DNA of 18,062 nucleotides from Annulohypoxylon bovei var. microspora. Taxonomy: Eukaryota > Ascomycota > Sordariomycetes > Xylariales > Hypoxylaceae. The stretch is from positions 1 to 18,062 of the forward strand of contig MU405492.1 of assembly GCA_022836615.1 (NCBI GenBank). The letters are read 5' to 3'. This document shows positions 9,180-18,062 of the stretch, in pieces. Each line of letters begins with the position of its first letter. Position 1 is the first letter of the stretch. The translations under genes and the position numbers were made by a program. Under the pieces are notes generated by a model, which did no database searches, had not been told where the DNA came from, and worked only from the letters and a program-made list of their open reading frames with translations.

Positions 9180-9235
9180 CCCGCATACAGCGCGGCAAAT
9201 CGGCGACATGCATACAGCGCGGCCAACATTGCTCT
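9180..9235 (-). repeat. Right terminal inverted repeat (56 bp)
   Basis: Reverse complement of the left terminal repeat with five mismatches. It again carries two CATACAGCGCGG words. It ends at the TTAATA duplication (9236-9241). Confidence 0.92.
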
Positions 9236-9241
9236 TTAATA
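9236..9241. repeat. Right target-site duplication TTAATA
   Basis: Exact copy of 8509-8514, immediately outside the right terminus GCTCT. Confidence 0.75.
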
Positions 9242-10900
9242 ATATTATAAATTTATATATATTTAATAAAAATCTTTTCTTTTTTTTTATTTAATTTAAA
9301 TAATATAATTATTATTATTTATTTAAAAGCTTTAAAATAATATTTTAATATAAAGTTTTACGTAATAATAATAATTAATATATAATATATCGGCTTTTTA
9401 TAAACTTTAATAAATTTTATTAATAATAATTTTTTTTTAATATTTTTTATAATTTAATTTTTTTATTATTTTTTTAATATTTTTTTAATATATTCTTTTA
9501 TTTATTATAAAATTATTTTCATTTATAAATAATTTATTATATATTAAACTTTATAATATATTTAAAAAATTTATTATTAATAAAAAAAAACGTTATAATA
9601 ATATATCGTTTTTATTTTAATATTATTCCGCTTATGGTTTTTTATTTATATTTTTTTTAAAAATTAATAAATTATTAACTTTTTAATTTTATTTATTTTT
9701 TCATATTTTATAATATTTTATTATTTTTTAAAATTTTTATAAACGTTTTTTTAAAATAATTACATTTTATTTCGTATATTATTTTTTAAAATTTTTTATT
9801 TATTATTCGTAAAGCTTTCCACTTTTATTTCGATTATTATTCGTTTTATTTCCATTTTTATTTTATTATATATTTTTTTATTTAATTAAATTTTTTTTAT
9901 TATTTAATTATTTTATTAAATAATATTTTATATAATTCCGTCGTTATTTTAATAATATTTTATAATTTTATTATTAAATATTAAATATATTTATTTATTT
10001 ATTTAATATTATTAAATGTTACGGTAAATAGGTTTTAAATCGGGATAAAATTTAAATAATAATAAATTATATATTTTATTAACGAAAATATTTAAAAAAA
10101 AAATTAAAAAAAAAATTACGAAATAATTTCTTTTAAAAGGTTTTTATATATTAATTTTACGGCCGGGATTTTAATTAATTAATTCCGTTAATATACCTTA
10201 AAAATAATAATAATTAAACGTTATTATATAATTTTTCTTTTTTTAAAAAAATTCGATTTATAAAAAAAATAAATTATTTATTAATATATTTATAATTTAT
10301 TCCTTTAATTTCTTTTTTTTTTACGATAAATAAATCGTTTTTATTTATTATTTTTAATATTTTATTTTTTATAATAATTTTAATTTATTATTAAAATTTA
10401 ATTAAAAAATTAACGGCTTTAAAATATAAATTATAAAAAAAGATTATTTTAATTAACGCGTTAAAAAAGTTTTTAAAAAAATATTATATCGAATTAAAAT
10501 TATAATTTATTTAATTTACTTTATATTAAAATTTTCTTTTAAAAAATTTAAAATTTAATATTTTAAATATTTTATATTTTTATTTTTTATTAATTTTTAT
10601 TAAAAATAAAAGATTTATTATTTATTTTAAAATTAAATTATTTAAGATTTTAATTAATTAATTTACGTTTAAAACTTAATAAATTTTTATATTTAAAAAT
10701 AAATCGATTTTAAAAACGTTATAATAAAATTTCGTTAATATTTTAAAAAAATTTATTATTAAATAATTTAAATCGTTATAAAGGCGATTTATTTATTAAT
10801 TATTTTTATAAATATATATTTAATCGTTTATTATTTAAATTAATTAATTTTTTTTATTAATTTATTTATTTTAATAGTTTTATATTAATAAAAAGTTTTT
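9242..10900 (-). pseudogene. Probable 5' part (endonuclease region) of the dead LINE, displaced by the MITE
   Basis: Plus-strand T-richness continues from the RT remains on the other side of the MITE, as expected if one minus-strand LINE was split. Reading the minus strand near 10065-10030 gives a phrase FKFYPDLKP, which resembles a degraded F-N-x-H-H-P-x-W block of the endonuclease domain of fungal LINEs; this is a weak match. A GC-richer spot at about 10160-10195 (ACGGCCGGGATT, ATTCCGTT) survives. No start codon, target duplication or 5' end could be placed; the right limit is set where T-bias fades. Confidence 0.35.
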
Positions 10901-11137
10901 ATAAATTTATTATAAATAATATTAAATTTATAATATTAATTAATTAAATTTATAATAAATAATTATTATAACGAAAATTTAAGTTTAATTAATATATGTT
11001 TTATTATATAAACCGTTATATAAATGTAAATATTTATTTTTATTAATTTATTTTATTAAATATACGTTTTAATTTAATTAATTATTTATATTTTAATAAA
11101 ATTTTAATAATTAAAAAAAATTAATTATAATAATTAA

Positions 11138-11500
11138 TTTAAAAAAGTTATTTTTTTATTTATTTTATATAATTTTAATTTAATATTTAATTAAAAAAAT
11201 TTAATTAAAAATTCATTAATTATTTAAAAAATTACGTTTTAATTATATTTAAATTATATTTAATTACATTTATTTAAGTTATAATTATATTTATAAAATA
11301 ATATAATTTTAAAGTTTTAAAATATAATGTATTTTAATTATAAAAAAATTCAATTAAATTTATTAAAATTATTTTTAAATATTATTATATAATATTAATT
11401 TTATATAAATTTAAATATAATATTAATTATAATATAATTATTTAAAATTATAATTAAAATATAATAAAATTTATATTTTTAATCGTAATTATTTTAATAT
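11138..11500 (+). repeat. Dispersed repeat C, copy 2 (RIP-mutated)
   Basis: Direct-orientation partner of 3672-4013, with the same block order (AAAAGTTATTTTTT, TTTAATTAAAAATT, TTTAAGTTATAATTATAT, TTTAAAATATAATGTATTTTAA, TATAATTAAAATATAA, TTTTAATCGTAA). It ends where copy 1 passes into repeat D. The family is unknown. Confidence 0.5.
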
Positions 11501-11711
11501 TTTAAATTATTTTTTAAAAGTTATTAATTATTTATTACGTTTTATGTGGCGTAATATAATACTTATATGGTTTATATAAATATATATATAAAATAAGCGT
11601 AACGTTTTTTTAAAAAAAATTTAAAAATATATAATAATAATAATTTTTATAATAATAAAATTTTATATATTAATAAAAATTTAATATTATATTATTTAAC
11701 GATAATATATA

Positions 11712-11830
11712 CGTGAAGTCCCCGCATTTATGGACATAATAACCCCGAATTTCAGCCACGAAATACGTTATACCTCACGCCATATAAAAGTTCTTTTCCC
11801 GAACTCTTATAATTCGAATAACTTATTTTA
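11712..11830 (+). promoter_or_regulatory. GC-richer LTR-like/promoter-like patch
   Basis: This 120-bp patch keeps many more C and G than its flanks (GAAGTCCCCGCATTTATGG, ATAACCCCGAATTTCAGCC, ACCTCACGCC) and then CCATATAAAAGTTCTTTTCCC, with a good TATA-box-like ATATAAAAG at about 11780. The arrangement resembles the U3/promoter part of a fungal LTR retrotransposon, and it lies upstream, in the same orientation, of the copia remains starting about 14118. No second copy is present in the window and no TG...CA ends or primer-binding site could be placed, so this is tentative. Confidence 0.3.
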
Positions 11831-12374
11831 TATTAAATTTTTTTTAACCTTACGTTAGCTTATTTATAGCTTTTAATTAAGTGTATCGTTTTATTAAATG
11901 GGTTTTTTTAATTTTATTTTTTTTTAAGGCTTTAATTAACTGAAATTACAGCCTTAAAATCCTTAGGTTCGATTTTTTAATTTTTTATTTTTATATTTTT
12001 TTAACGTTTTATTTAATTAACTTAAACGGTTATTAATTAATTAATTAATTAATTTAAATTAGGTTTTTATCGATTTAATTATTTTTGGGATGGTGGTTAA
12101 AGGTCGATTAAGTAAGCGTTTTTTTTTAATTAAATGTATTATTTTAAAAGATTTATTTTTTTTTAATCTTTTATTTTATTATTATTTCTTTTTTTTTACA
12201 ACGTTTAATTAAATGTATAATTATTTATATAAATTTCTTTTTTTATATAAGGCTTAGTTTTTAAAGTTTTCTTTAATCGTCTTTTTTAAAATTATGTTTA
12301 ATTATTTTTTTTAAGGTTATTTTTTTAAAGGCTTTTAATTCTTTATATAAAAACGAAAAGTAACCTTTTGTAGG
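11831..12374. other. T-rich unassigned DNA with simple repeats
   Basis: No gene was seen. It contains an ATTA run at 12032-12056, a small inverted repeat AAGGCT...AGCCTT at about 11927-11955, and several loosely similar segments starting TTTAATTAAATGTAT/TTTAATTAAGTGTAT (near 11873, 12128 and 12207). A GC-richer phrase TTTGGGATGGTGGTTAAAGG lies near 12085. Confidence 0.4.
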
Positions 12375-12514
12375 TTAAGTTTTTAACTTAACCTATTAAA
12401 GATTAAGTCTTTAATTTAACCTATTAAAAATTAAGTCCTTGACTTAACTTATTAAAAATCAAGTCCTTAACTTAACTTATTAAAAATTAAATCTTTAACT
12501 TAACTTATTAACCC
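12375..12514 (+). repeat. Tandem array of five 28-bp units
   Basis: The units are 12375-12402, 12403-12430, 12431-12458, 12459-12486 and 12487-12514. Each follows the plan TTAAGTCCTTAACTTAACTT plus ATTAAAAA. Units differ by C/T and A/G transitions and a diverged last end (AACCC). Each unit also has a short dyad, TTAAGT...ACTTAA, so the array can form repeated small hairpins. The exact 28-base register over five units is clear despite AT-richness. It may be part of an LTR or leader of the downstream copia element; that is inference. Confidence 0.88.
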
Positions 12515-14117
12515 TTTAAGTGGTTAAAGCTGTGGTTATAATTATGTTTATTATAATTGTTACGGTTATTGCTTTTATTTCGTTAATTTTAATTAATTAA
12601 AGCTTTAAATTGCTTTTTTTTACAACCTTATTTTTATTTTAATTTTTTTTTACTTTATCCCTTAATTATTTATCTTTTTATAAATTAATTATACCTTAAT
12701 TAATTTATAATAAAATATAAGAAAATATTAATATATTAATTTTATTTAAATAAATCGAGTGAATTTGATTGCATTATATAAAATCCTTTTATTATTAAAT
12801 AATAACTAATTAAAAAGTTATTAAAAAGTTCTTGTAAAAAAATAATTTATAAAAAAATAATTAAATTATATTTATTAATGTTTTTAAATTTAAATAAGTT
12901 AATTTTGCCTTAATGTAACTTAATTAATTTCGTGTTTTTTAAATGTTAAATTTATTTATTATAATTTAATTATTTATTTTTTAATAATTTATTAAATTAA
13001 AATAATGTAATTTAATTTATTTAATTTAACTTTAAATACGTTTTTAAATATTTTTAATTATAATAAATTTAAATGTTTTTTCGATATAATATAATTAATT
13101 AAAAAGTGTACTTAAAATTAATGAAAGTGGAATGAAATATAAGCCTTTAAAATTAAAAATATATTTACTTATATAAAGATTTATATAAAATTAATTATAC
13201 CGCCTTTTATTTAAATAAAAAATAAATTAATTTCTTTATATTTATTAATGTATTTATTTAAATATTTTCGTAGATATTTAATTTTATTAACTTTAATATA
13301 ATAATCCTTTATAAATTCGGGGCATAAAAAAATTTAAAATATAATTTAAAATTAATTATATTTTATATAAAAATTTTTATTTATTTAAAATATTGTTTTA
13401 ATTAAAATTAATTATATTTTAAATTTAAATAAGAAAATTTTTAATAATAAATAATTATAATTATTTATTCGAAAATAATAATATTATAATTAATATTTAA
13501 GTTAATTTTAAATTTAAAAATTAATATATTAATTATTATTTTTATATTTTTTTTAATTTAATTATAATTATTTATTTAAACATAATAACATTATAATTAA
13601 AAGGTTAATTAATTTTAAATTTAAATATTAATTAATTATATAATAATTATATATTTAATAATTTTTATATTAAATATAATTTATATTATTATTATTATTA
13701 TATAATAAATTAATATAATATAAATTATATTAATTTATAATGCGTAATAATAATAACATTAATAAAATATATAATAAAATTAAATTTAATAAATATTATA
13801 AAATAAATTAATATATATGTTAATAAATTAAAAGCTTTATTTATGCTTTATTATGTGTTTTATTATATGTAATTTATAAATAAAACATAATGATTAAATA
13901 AAGAAATGAAAGGATTTTTATTATTAAAAGCGGTTAATATAAAAGCATTTAAAACTTATTTATATAAATATAAGTTTAATTTATTTTTGGTAATTTAATT
14001 ATAACTTTAATAATATATATTAATTATTAATTTATTTATGTGAAAAGTTTTTCATGGTAATATTTCTTTTTATTATTAAATAAATAAATTAATATATTTA
14101 ATAAAAAGTTTATTAAA
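12515..14117 (+). other. AT-rich DNA upstream of the copia remains; no gene identified
   Basis: It begins with a GC-richer stretch CCCTTTAAGTGGTTAAAGCTGTGGTT (12512-12537) and then decays to A/T. It could be the leader or LTR of the copia element, but no primer-binding site or LTR end can be recognised. An imperfect inverted repeat lies at 13835-13903. Confidence 0.35.
13835..13903. repeat. Imperfect inverted repeat (potential hairpin)
   Basis: CTTTATTTATGCTTTATTATG... on the left pairs with the reverse complement of AATAAAACATAATGATTAAA and the following TAAAG on the right (13879-13903), leaving a short AT loop. Arms of about 25 bases contain small gaps. In DNA of this composition chance hairpins are common, but this one keeps G and C in matching positions. 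Confidence 0.4.
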
Positions 14118-16400
14118 ATGGAAGATTTATAACTTTAATTATGGATAAAAATTAAATAAAAAGTAACGAAGTTTCGGCTATTAAAGTATAATTAAATGTA
14201 ATAAAAATATAAAACATAATGAAATTATTACTTTAAAAATATAAAATAATAAAAAAAAAAGTAATACAAATAAATAAACATTATTAAAACAATATAAGGT
14301 TTTTTAATAAAGAAATGAAAACTATAATAATTATATTTATTAAATTAAAAACAAGTGGAATAATAAATGATTCGATTATAAACCTTAATAATTTAAGTGA
14401 ATTTAATATGGACCTTTAAATTAATATTAAAATTAATTAAAGATTATATAAAAACTTAAATAATTTAAATTTAAACGATTTAAATGTTAAAATTAAATTA
14501 GATTAATTTTATTATTAAAATGCCGAAGAACGAGTTAAATTATACCGATTAAAGAAAGGTAAAAAAGTTTAAAAAAACGTTAAATCCGAGGAAAAAACCA
14601 TAACCCTTTTAATTAATAATTTTTTAAACCTTTTAAACTCAAATAATGGTTATAATAACCCATTAAAAGTTAAGGTTAAATAAACATTTAATGAAAATTA
14701 TATGTTAAAATAAAAAAAAGTTTAACTTCATTTTTAATAAAAAAAATTATTTAAATGGTAAAGATAATTAATTAATATATTATAACGTTTTAATGTTAAC
14801 CTTTAAAAAAATTAAGTTTAAAAATAACCTTATTTTTATTAATCTTAATAAATTACGTATAATAAAAGTTATTATAAAAATTTATAAATATTAATCTTTT
14901 AATTTAATTATTAAAATTTAAAATAAATCCAAGATAATTAACATTTTTTAAAAGATGTTTTTAACATTTAAAAAAATTTATTAATAAGAATTTTAAAAAG
15001 AATTAAATAATATAAAATATAATGGCAAGGATTTATTAATATATATATTTAAATGATAATTATTAATTTATTAATGTAAAAATATTAAAATAATTATTAA
15101 TAATTAATAATAAGTAATAATGTTTTTTATTATTAGTGAAAATAAAGTAATGAAATAAGTTAAATTTATTTCGAAGTTAATTAAAGTAATTAATATGTTA
15201 ATCGATAATATAATTAATGATTTTATTAATGAATTTTAAAATAAAATTAATAAAAATATAAATTATAATATTAATAATTATAATATTAACGTTAACGTTA
15301 ATAATAATAATCAAGGTAAATAACGTGGTAATTATAATAAAAGTTATAATAATTATAATGGTTAAAATGGTTAATTAAATAACCATAAACTTAAATAAAA
15401 TAAAAAATTAAATCCCTTGTACTTTAATTATAATAAATATAATTATTTAATAAAGGATTATTTTAAATTAAAAAAAGATTATAATAATAATAATAATTAA
15501 GGATAATTAAATGTAATAAGCTTAAATAAAAAGAATGGTTATACGTTTAAATTAATAACCGTTATTTTTAATACAAAAATAAATAATTATAAATTAACGT
15601 AATTAATTTAAACTTATAAAAATAAAATGGAGAAATGTTATATAAAATTATTATTATAAAAAAATAATAATCACGTAATGACTTTTATAAACATAAAGCT
15701 TATAAATATTTATTTAATTATTTAAATACATTTATTAACTTTAAATAAAAAAAATAACTTATTGTTTAATATTAAATTAAATATTTATATTATGAATAAT
15801 ATAAATAATTTTAATTTAATAATAATTATAAATATTAAGAAATATAATTTTAAAATAATTATTAACGATGGAATTATTAAAGTTAATTTAATGGGTAAAG
15901 TTATGTTTAACTTTATTAAAAGGGGTAATTAATATATAATTATAATACTTAATTATATATTATATATTAATATTTTCTTTATATAAATCATTTTAAAAAA
16001 ATTATTTTATTATTATGGCGGCAAGATTAATAATATAACGTTTTAGGAACCTAGTGGTTATGTAATAATTACTTTAAATATTTAAAAAAAAAGGCTTTTT
16101 ATTATAAATACATGGTAAAGTTAAGCGAAACGTGTAAAAGCCTTGGACTTTAAAGAATTAATAAAATAATGCGTTAAGGATGATTTTGGACGAAATATAA
16201 AATGTAAAAATAATGTTTTAATCGAGAATTAAAAATAATAACTTTAAGCTTAATAAGGAAATAATAAGAAAACTCATCTTGTGGCATTAACGTTTTTATT
16301 ACTTTAATATAAAACGATTAATATAAACGATTTAATAAACGATTAAAATCGATTTAAAGCTTTTTAAAGTAAAGGTTTTACCTTGCCTTGCGTGTGATTA
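14118..16400 (+). pseudogene. RIP-destroyed Ty1/copia gag-protease-integrase region
   Basis: One plus-strand frame (codons starting at multiples of 3) stays in register for about 2.2 kb; its stops are mostly TAA, with a few TAG/TGA, as RIP makes from CAA, CAG, CGA and TGG. Gag-like features are a N-Y-L phrase at 14745-14753 within a block resembling the copia Gag N-terminal signature, an N/G-rich stretch (about 15290-15370, residues such as NNNNQGK and NYNKSYNNYNG), and a CCHC zinc knuckle at 15420-15461. About 70 codons later NHVMTF (15669-15686) matches the post-active-site part of copia protease. GYVIITL (about 16062-16082) resembles the pre-integrase region. Order and single-frame layout fit Ty1/copia. 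ATG 14118 is the chosen start, but others are possible. The rest of integrase, RT and RNase H is not readable beyond about 16400. Confidence 0.72.
15420..15461 (+). other. Mutated CCHC zinc knuckle of copia Gag
   Basis: The codons read YFNYNKYNYLIKDY: Y-x2-Y-x4-Y-x4-Y. Replacing TAC/TAT by the RIP precursors TGC/TGT (Cys) and CAT (His) gives the nucleic-acid-binding CCHC spacing C-x2-C-x4-H-x4-C exactly. All four metal ligands have been destroyed by single transitions. An N/G-rich segment precedes it, as in retroviral-type nucleocapsids. Confidence 0.8.
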
Positions 16401-18062
16401 AGCAAAAGTCTTTTAATATATTTATATATATAAATTATTATTTATTTATAATTTTATATATTTAATTATTAAATAAAAAAAAATTATTATATATTTTTAA
16501 ATTAATAAAATGTTTTTTATATTTTATTAAACTTTATGTTTTAATTAATTAAAAATTATTATAATTAAAAAAATATAAATAAAAAATAAATTTATTAATT
16601 TAAATTTATTAAAATAAAATTATAATATTAAACGTAAATAATTAAAAAAAATATTTTTATTTATATAAGGGATTATATAACGAAACTTATATTTATTAAA
16701 TTTAAATTTTTATTATAATAATATATTATAAATTTAATATTATTTTTTATTATATAATAAAGATTTAATATTTTATTAATAATTAAATAATAATATAATT
16801 AAATTTTTTTTAAAAAAAATTAAATTTACGTATATAAGTTTATTAATTAAAAATTATTTTTAAAATAAATTTTATTTTTATTTTTATAAAAAAAAGCTTT
16901 ATATTTAAATATAATTAAATAATATATATAAAATTTAAATAAAATAATATTTTTAATTAATTATTTTAAAAATAATTTATAAAGAATTATAATTTTATTT
17001 AAATAAATTAATTAAAGATTTTTATTTAATTATTAAATTATAAATATTTCGTTATTAATTTATAAAAATTTATTTTAATAAATTTAATTAATTTATTAAA
17101 AAAACGATTATAAATTAAAAACTTTTATTAAATATAATTATTTTAAAAATTTTATAAATATGTTAAATATATTTATAATATAAGTTTATAAATTATATAA
17201 TAATATAAATTTTATATGTAAATAATGAAAAAGGTTTTTTATTTAATTAATTAACGATTATTAAAATTAAATTAAACCTTTTATAATTAAAAAATATAAA
17301 TTTAAAATTTATTAAAATATATTATTACATTTATTTATTAATAAAAAATAATTAAAATAAATTTATTAATTTAATTTTAAAATTTTAATTTTTTTAATAT
17401 TATTTATAATAAAACGTAATAATAATTTATAAATATTTTTATATTAAATTATAAATAATTTTTTTATATTATTATATATATTTTATTTTAATTTAAATAT
17501 ATTTAATTTAAAAAATAATAAAATTTATTATATAATTTAATATAAAAACTTTTATTATTAAAAATTATTAATTTTTTTTAAAAAAATAATAATTTATTTT
17601 ATAAAACGTATTTATTTTTTCTTTTTTTAACCCATTTATATTACGCTTTTAATTTAATAATATTTTAATTAACCGTTAAAATGATATTAATTAATTTAAT
17701 ATTTTAAAATAATTTTTTTTCGAAGATTTTTATTATAATTAAAATATATTAAAAATTAAAAAATAATAAATTTATTAAAAATTTATTAATTAAAAATTAT
17801 AAAAGATTTATTTTATTATAAAATATTAAAAAAAATATTAAAATAATAAATTAATTATATTTTTTAAAATAATAATATAATTTATAATTAAATTAAAATA
17901 AATGTTTATTTTAATTAATTTAATAAGAATTTAATATTTTTTTAATAATAAAATATTATAATGTTTTATAATTTATAAATATATCGAATTTATTATTTAA
18001 CGAAACGAATATATATTTTTAAAGTTTTATTATTATTATAATAATAAAAAACTTTTTATTAT
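16401..18062. other. Unassigned AT-rich DNA
   Basis: No gene or element end was seen. It may include the more heavily degraded rest of the copia element. It contains repeat D copy 2 at 16633-16738 and many A/T runs. Confidence 0.45.
16633..16738 (+). repeat. Dispersed repeat D, copy 2 (RIP-mutated)
   Basis: Direct match to 4014-4116. Both begin CGTAAATAATTAAAAAAA and share a terminal block of about 45 bp. The middle differs by a few bases and small indels (TATAAGGGATTATATAACG here versus an AT-only version there), so this copy retains more G. Confidence 0.6.

Larger units (their letters stand above)
8515..9235 (+). mobile_element. Intact, unmutated 721-bp foldback MITE (copy 1)
   Basis: This block is sharply bounded, with ordinary GC content and full CA/TG use, inside RIP-converted DNA. 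It begins AGAGCAATGTTGG and ends CCAACATTGCTCT. The terminal inverted repeats cover 8515-8570 and 9180-9235: 56 bp, 51 matching, with the outer 25 bp perfect. Inside them the arms keep pairing. ACCGTTTCCCACCC, TAGATCTCGnAAAnCGCTTT, TGATCCAGGTTGCATCT and AATCAGGTTG occur in the left arm and, reverse-complemented, in the right arm, so about 345 bp on each side forms an imperfect hairpin around a loop near 8860-8905. It is flanked by TTAATA on both sides. Short open frames in it overlap on both strands and have no protein character, so it is non-autonomous. Two RIP-mutated relatives lie at 5823-6527 and 1459-2440. It splits the minus-strand LINE remains and evidently inserted after, or escaped, RIP. 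The superfamily is unassigned. Confidence 0.92.
1..18062. other. RIP-mutated, AT-rich transposon island
   Basis: Apart from 8515-9235, the window is overwhelmingly A and T, with runs of TAA/TTA and almost no open frames. Remaining C and G occur mostly as CG or in short runs such as CCC and GGG, while CA and TG are scarce. This is the expected outcome of fungal repeat-induced point mutation acting on duplicated DNA. Direct support comes from copies of one MITE: the unmutated copy at 8515-9235 can be read against two AT-converted copies at 5823-6527 and 1459-2440, and most aligned differences are C/T or G/A. Retrotransposon motifs at 8132-8158 (minus) and 15420-15461 (plus) also show exactly these changes. 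The island type is well known from ascomycetes with AT-rich isochores; the species is not determinable here. Confidence 0.9.

Noticed and set aside
8847..9213. 64-codon plus and 77-codon minus frames in the MITE right arm
   Set aside because: They lie in the loop and right arm on opposite strands and look like shadows of non-coding foldback DNA; no transposase motif is present.
12727..12790. Possible primer-binding site for a retrotransposon near TTGATTGCATT
   Set aside because: No convincing complementarity to a tRNA 3' end could be argued after RIP; left unassigned.
1..18062. Mitochondrial or apicoplast-like genome as the source of the AT-richness
   Set aside because: No tRNA, rRNA or organellar protein genes, and transposon motifs carry RIP-type changes beside an unmutated MITE copy, which fits nuclear RIP islands.

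Overview
The window looks like a transposon graveyard from a filamentous ascomycete (Pezizomycotina type). Nearly all of it is extremely AT-rich. Stop codons (mostly TAA) crowd every frame, and the surviving C and G sit mostly in CG or in short C/G runs. That is the signature of repeat-induced point mutation (RIP: C to T and G to A on both strands of duplicated DNA). No intact protein-coding gene, tRNA or rRNA was found. The genus cannot be named from the sequence.

Layout, left to right. 979-1313 and 3190-3534 are a direct-repeat pair of an unknown RIP-mutated family. Between them, at 1459-2440, lies a minus-orientation RIP-mutated copy (copy 3) of a roughly 720-bp foldback MITE; a second, unrelated 262-bp MITE flanked by TA is nested inside it (2080-2341). 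3672-4116 is a dispersed repeat, with related pieces at 11138-11500 and 16633-16738. 5823-6527 is another RIP-mutated copy (copy 2) of the foldback MITE, in plus orientation. About 7640-8340 on the minus strand is the ruined reverse transcriptase of a fungal non-LTR retrotransposon (Tad1/I-like LINE). Its motifs are still readable in one continuous frame, and its 5' part probably continues across the next insertion into 9242-10900.

8515-9235 is the highlight: a 721-bp, GC-normal, unmutated copy (copy 1) of the foldback MITE. It has 56-bp terminal inverted repeats (51/56 matching), a TTAATA target duplication, and two long imperfect inverted arms making up most of its length. It sits inside DNA that had evidently already been mutated to AT.

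The right third holds a GC-richer LTR-like patch (11712-11830), a 5 x 28-bp tandem array (12375-12514), and a plus-strand RIP-mutated Ty1/copia gag-protease-integrase region (about 14118-16400). In the copia region the CCHC zinc knuckle survives as four tyrosines at the correct spacing. 16401-18062 is unassigned AT-rich DNA.

The parts read as a history. LINE, copia and other elements accumulated; foldback MITE copies 2 and 3 inserted, one receiving a nested TA-type MITE; RIP then degraded all of them; later a fresh foldback MITE copy landed in the dead LINE and escaped mutation.
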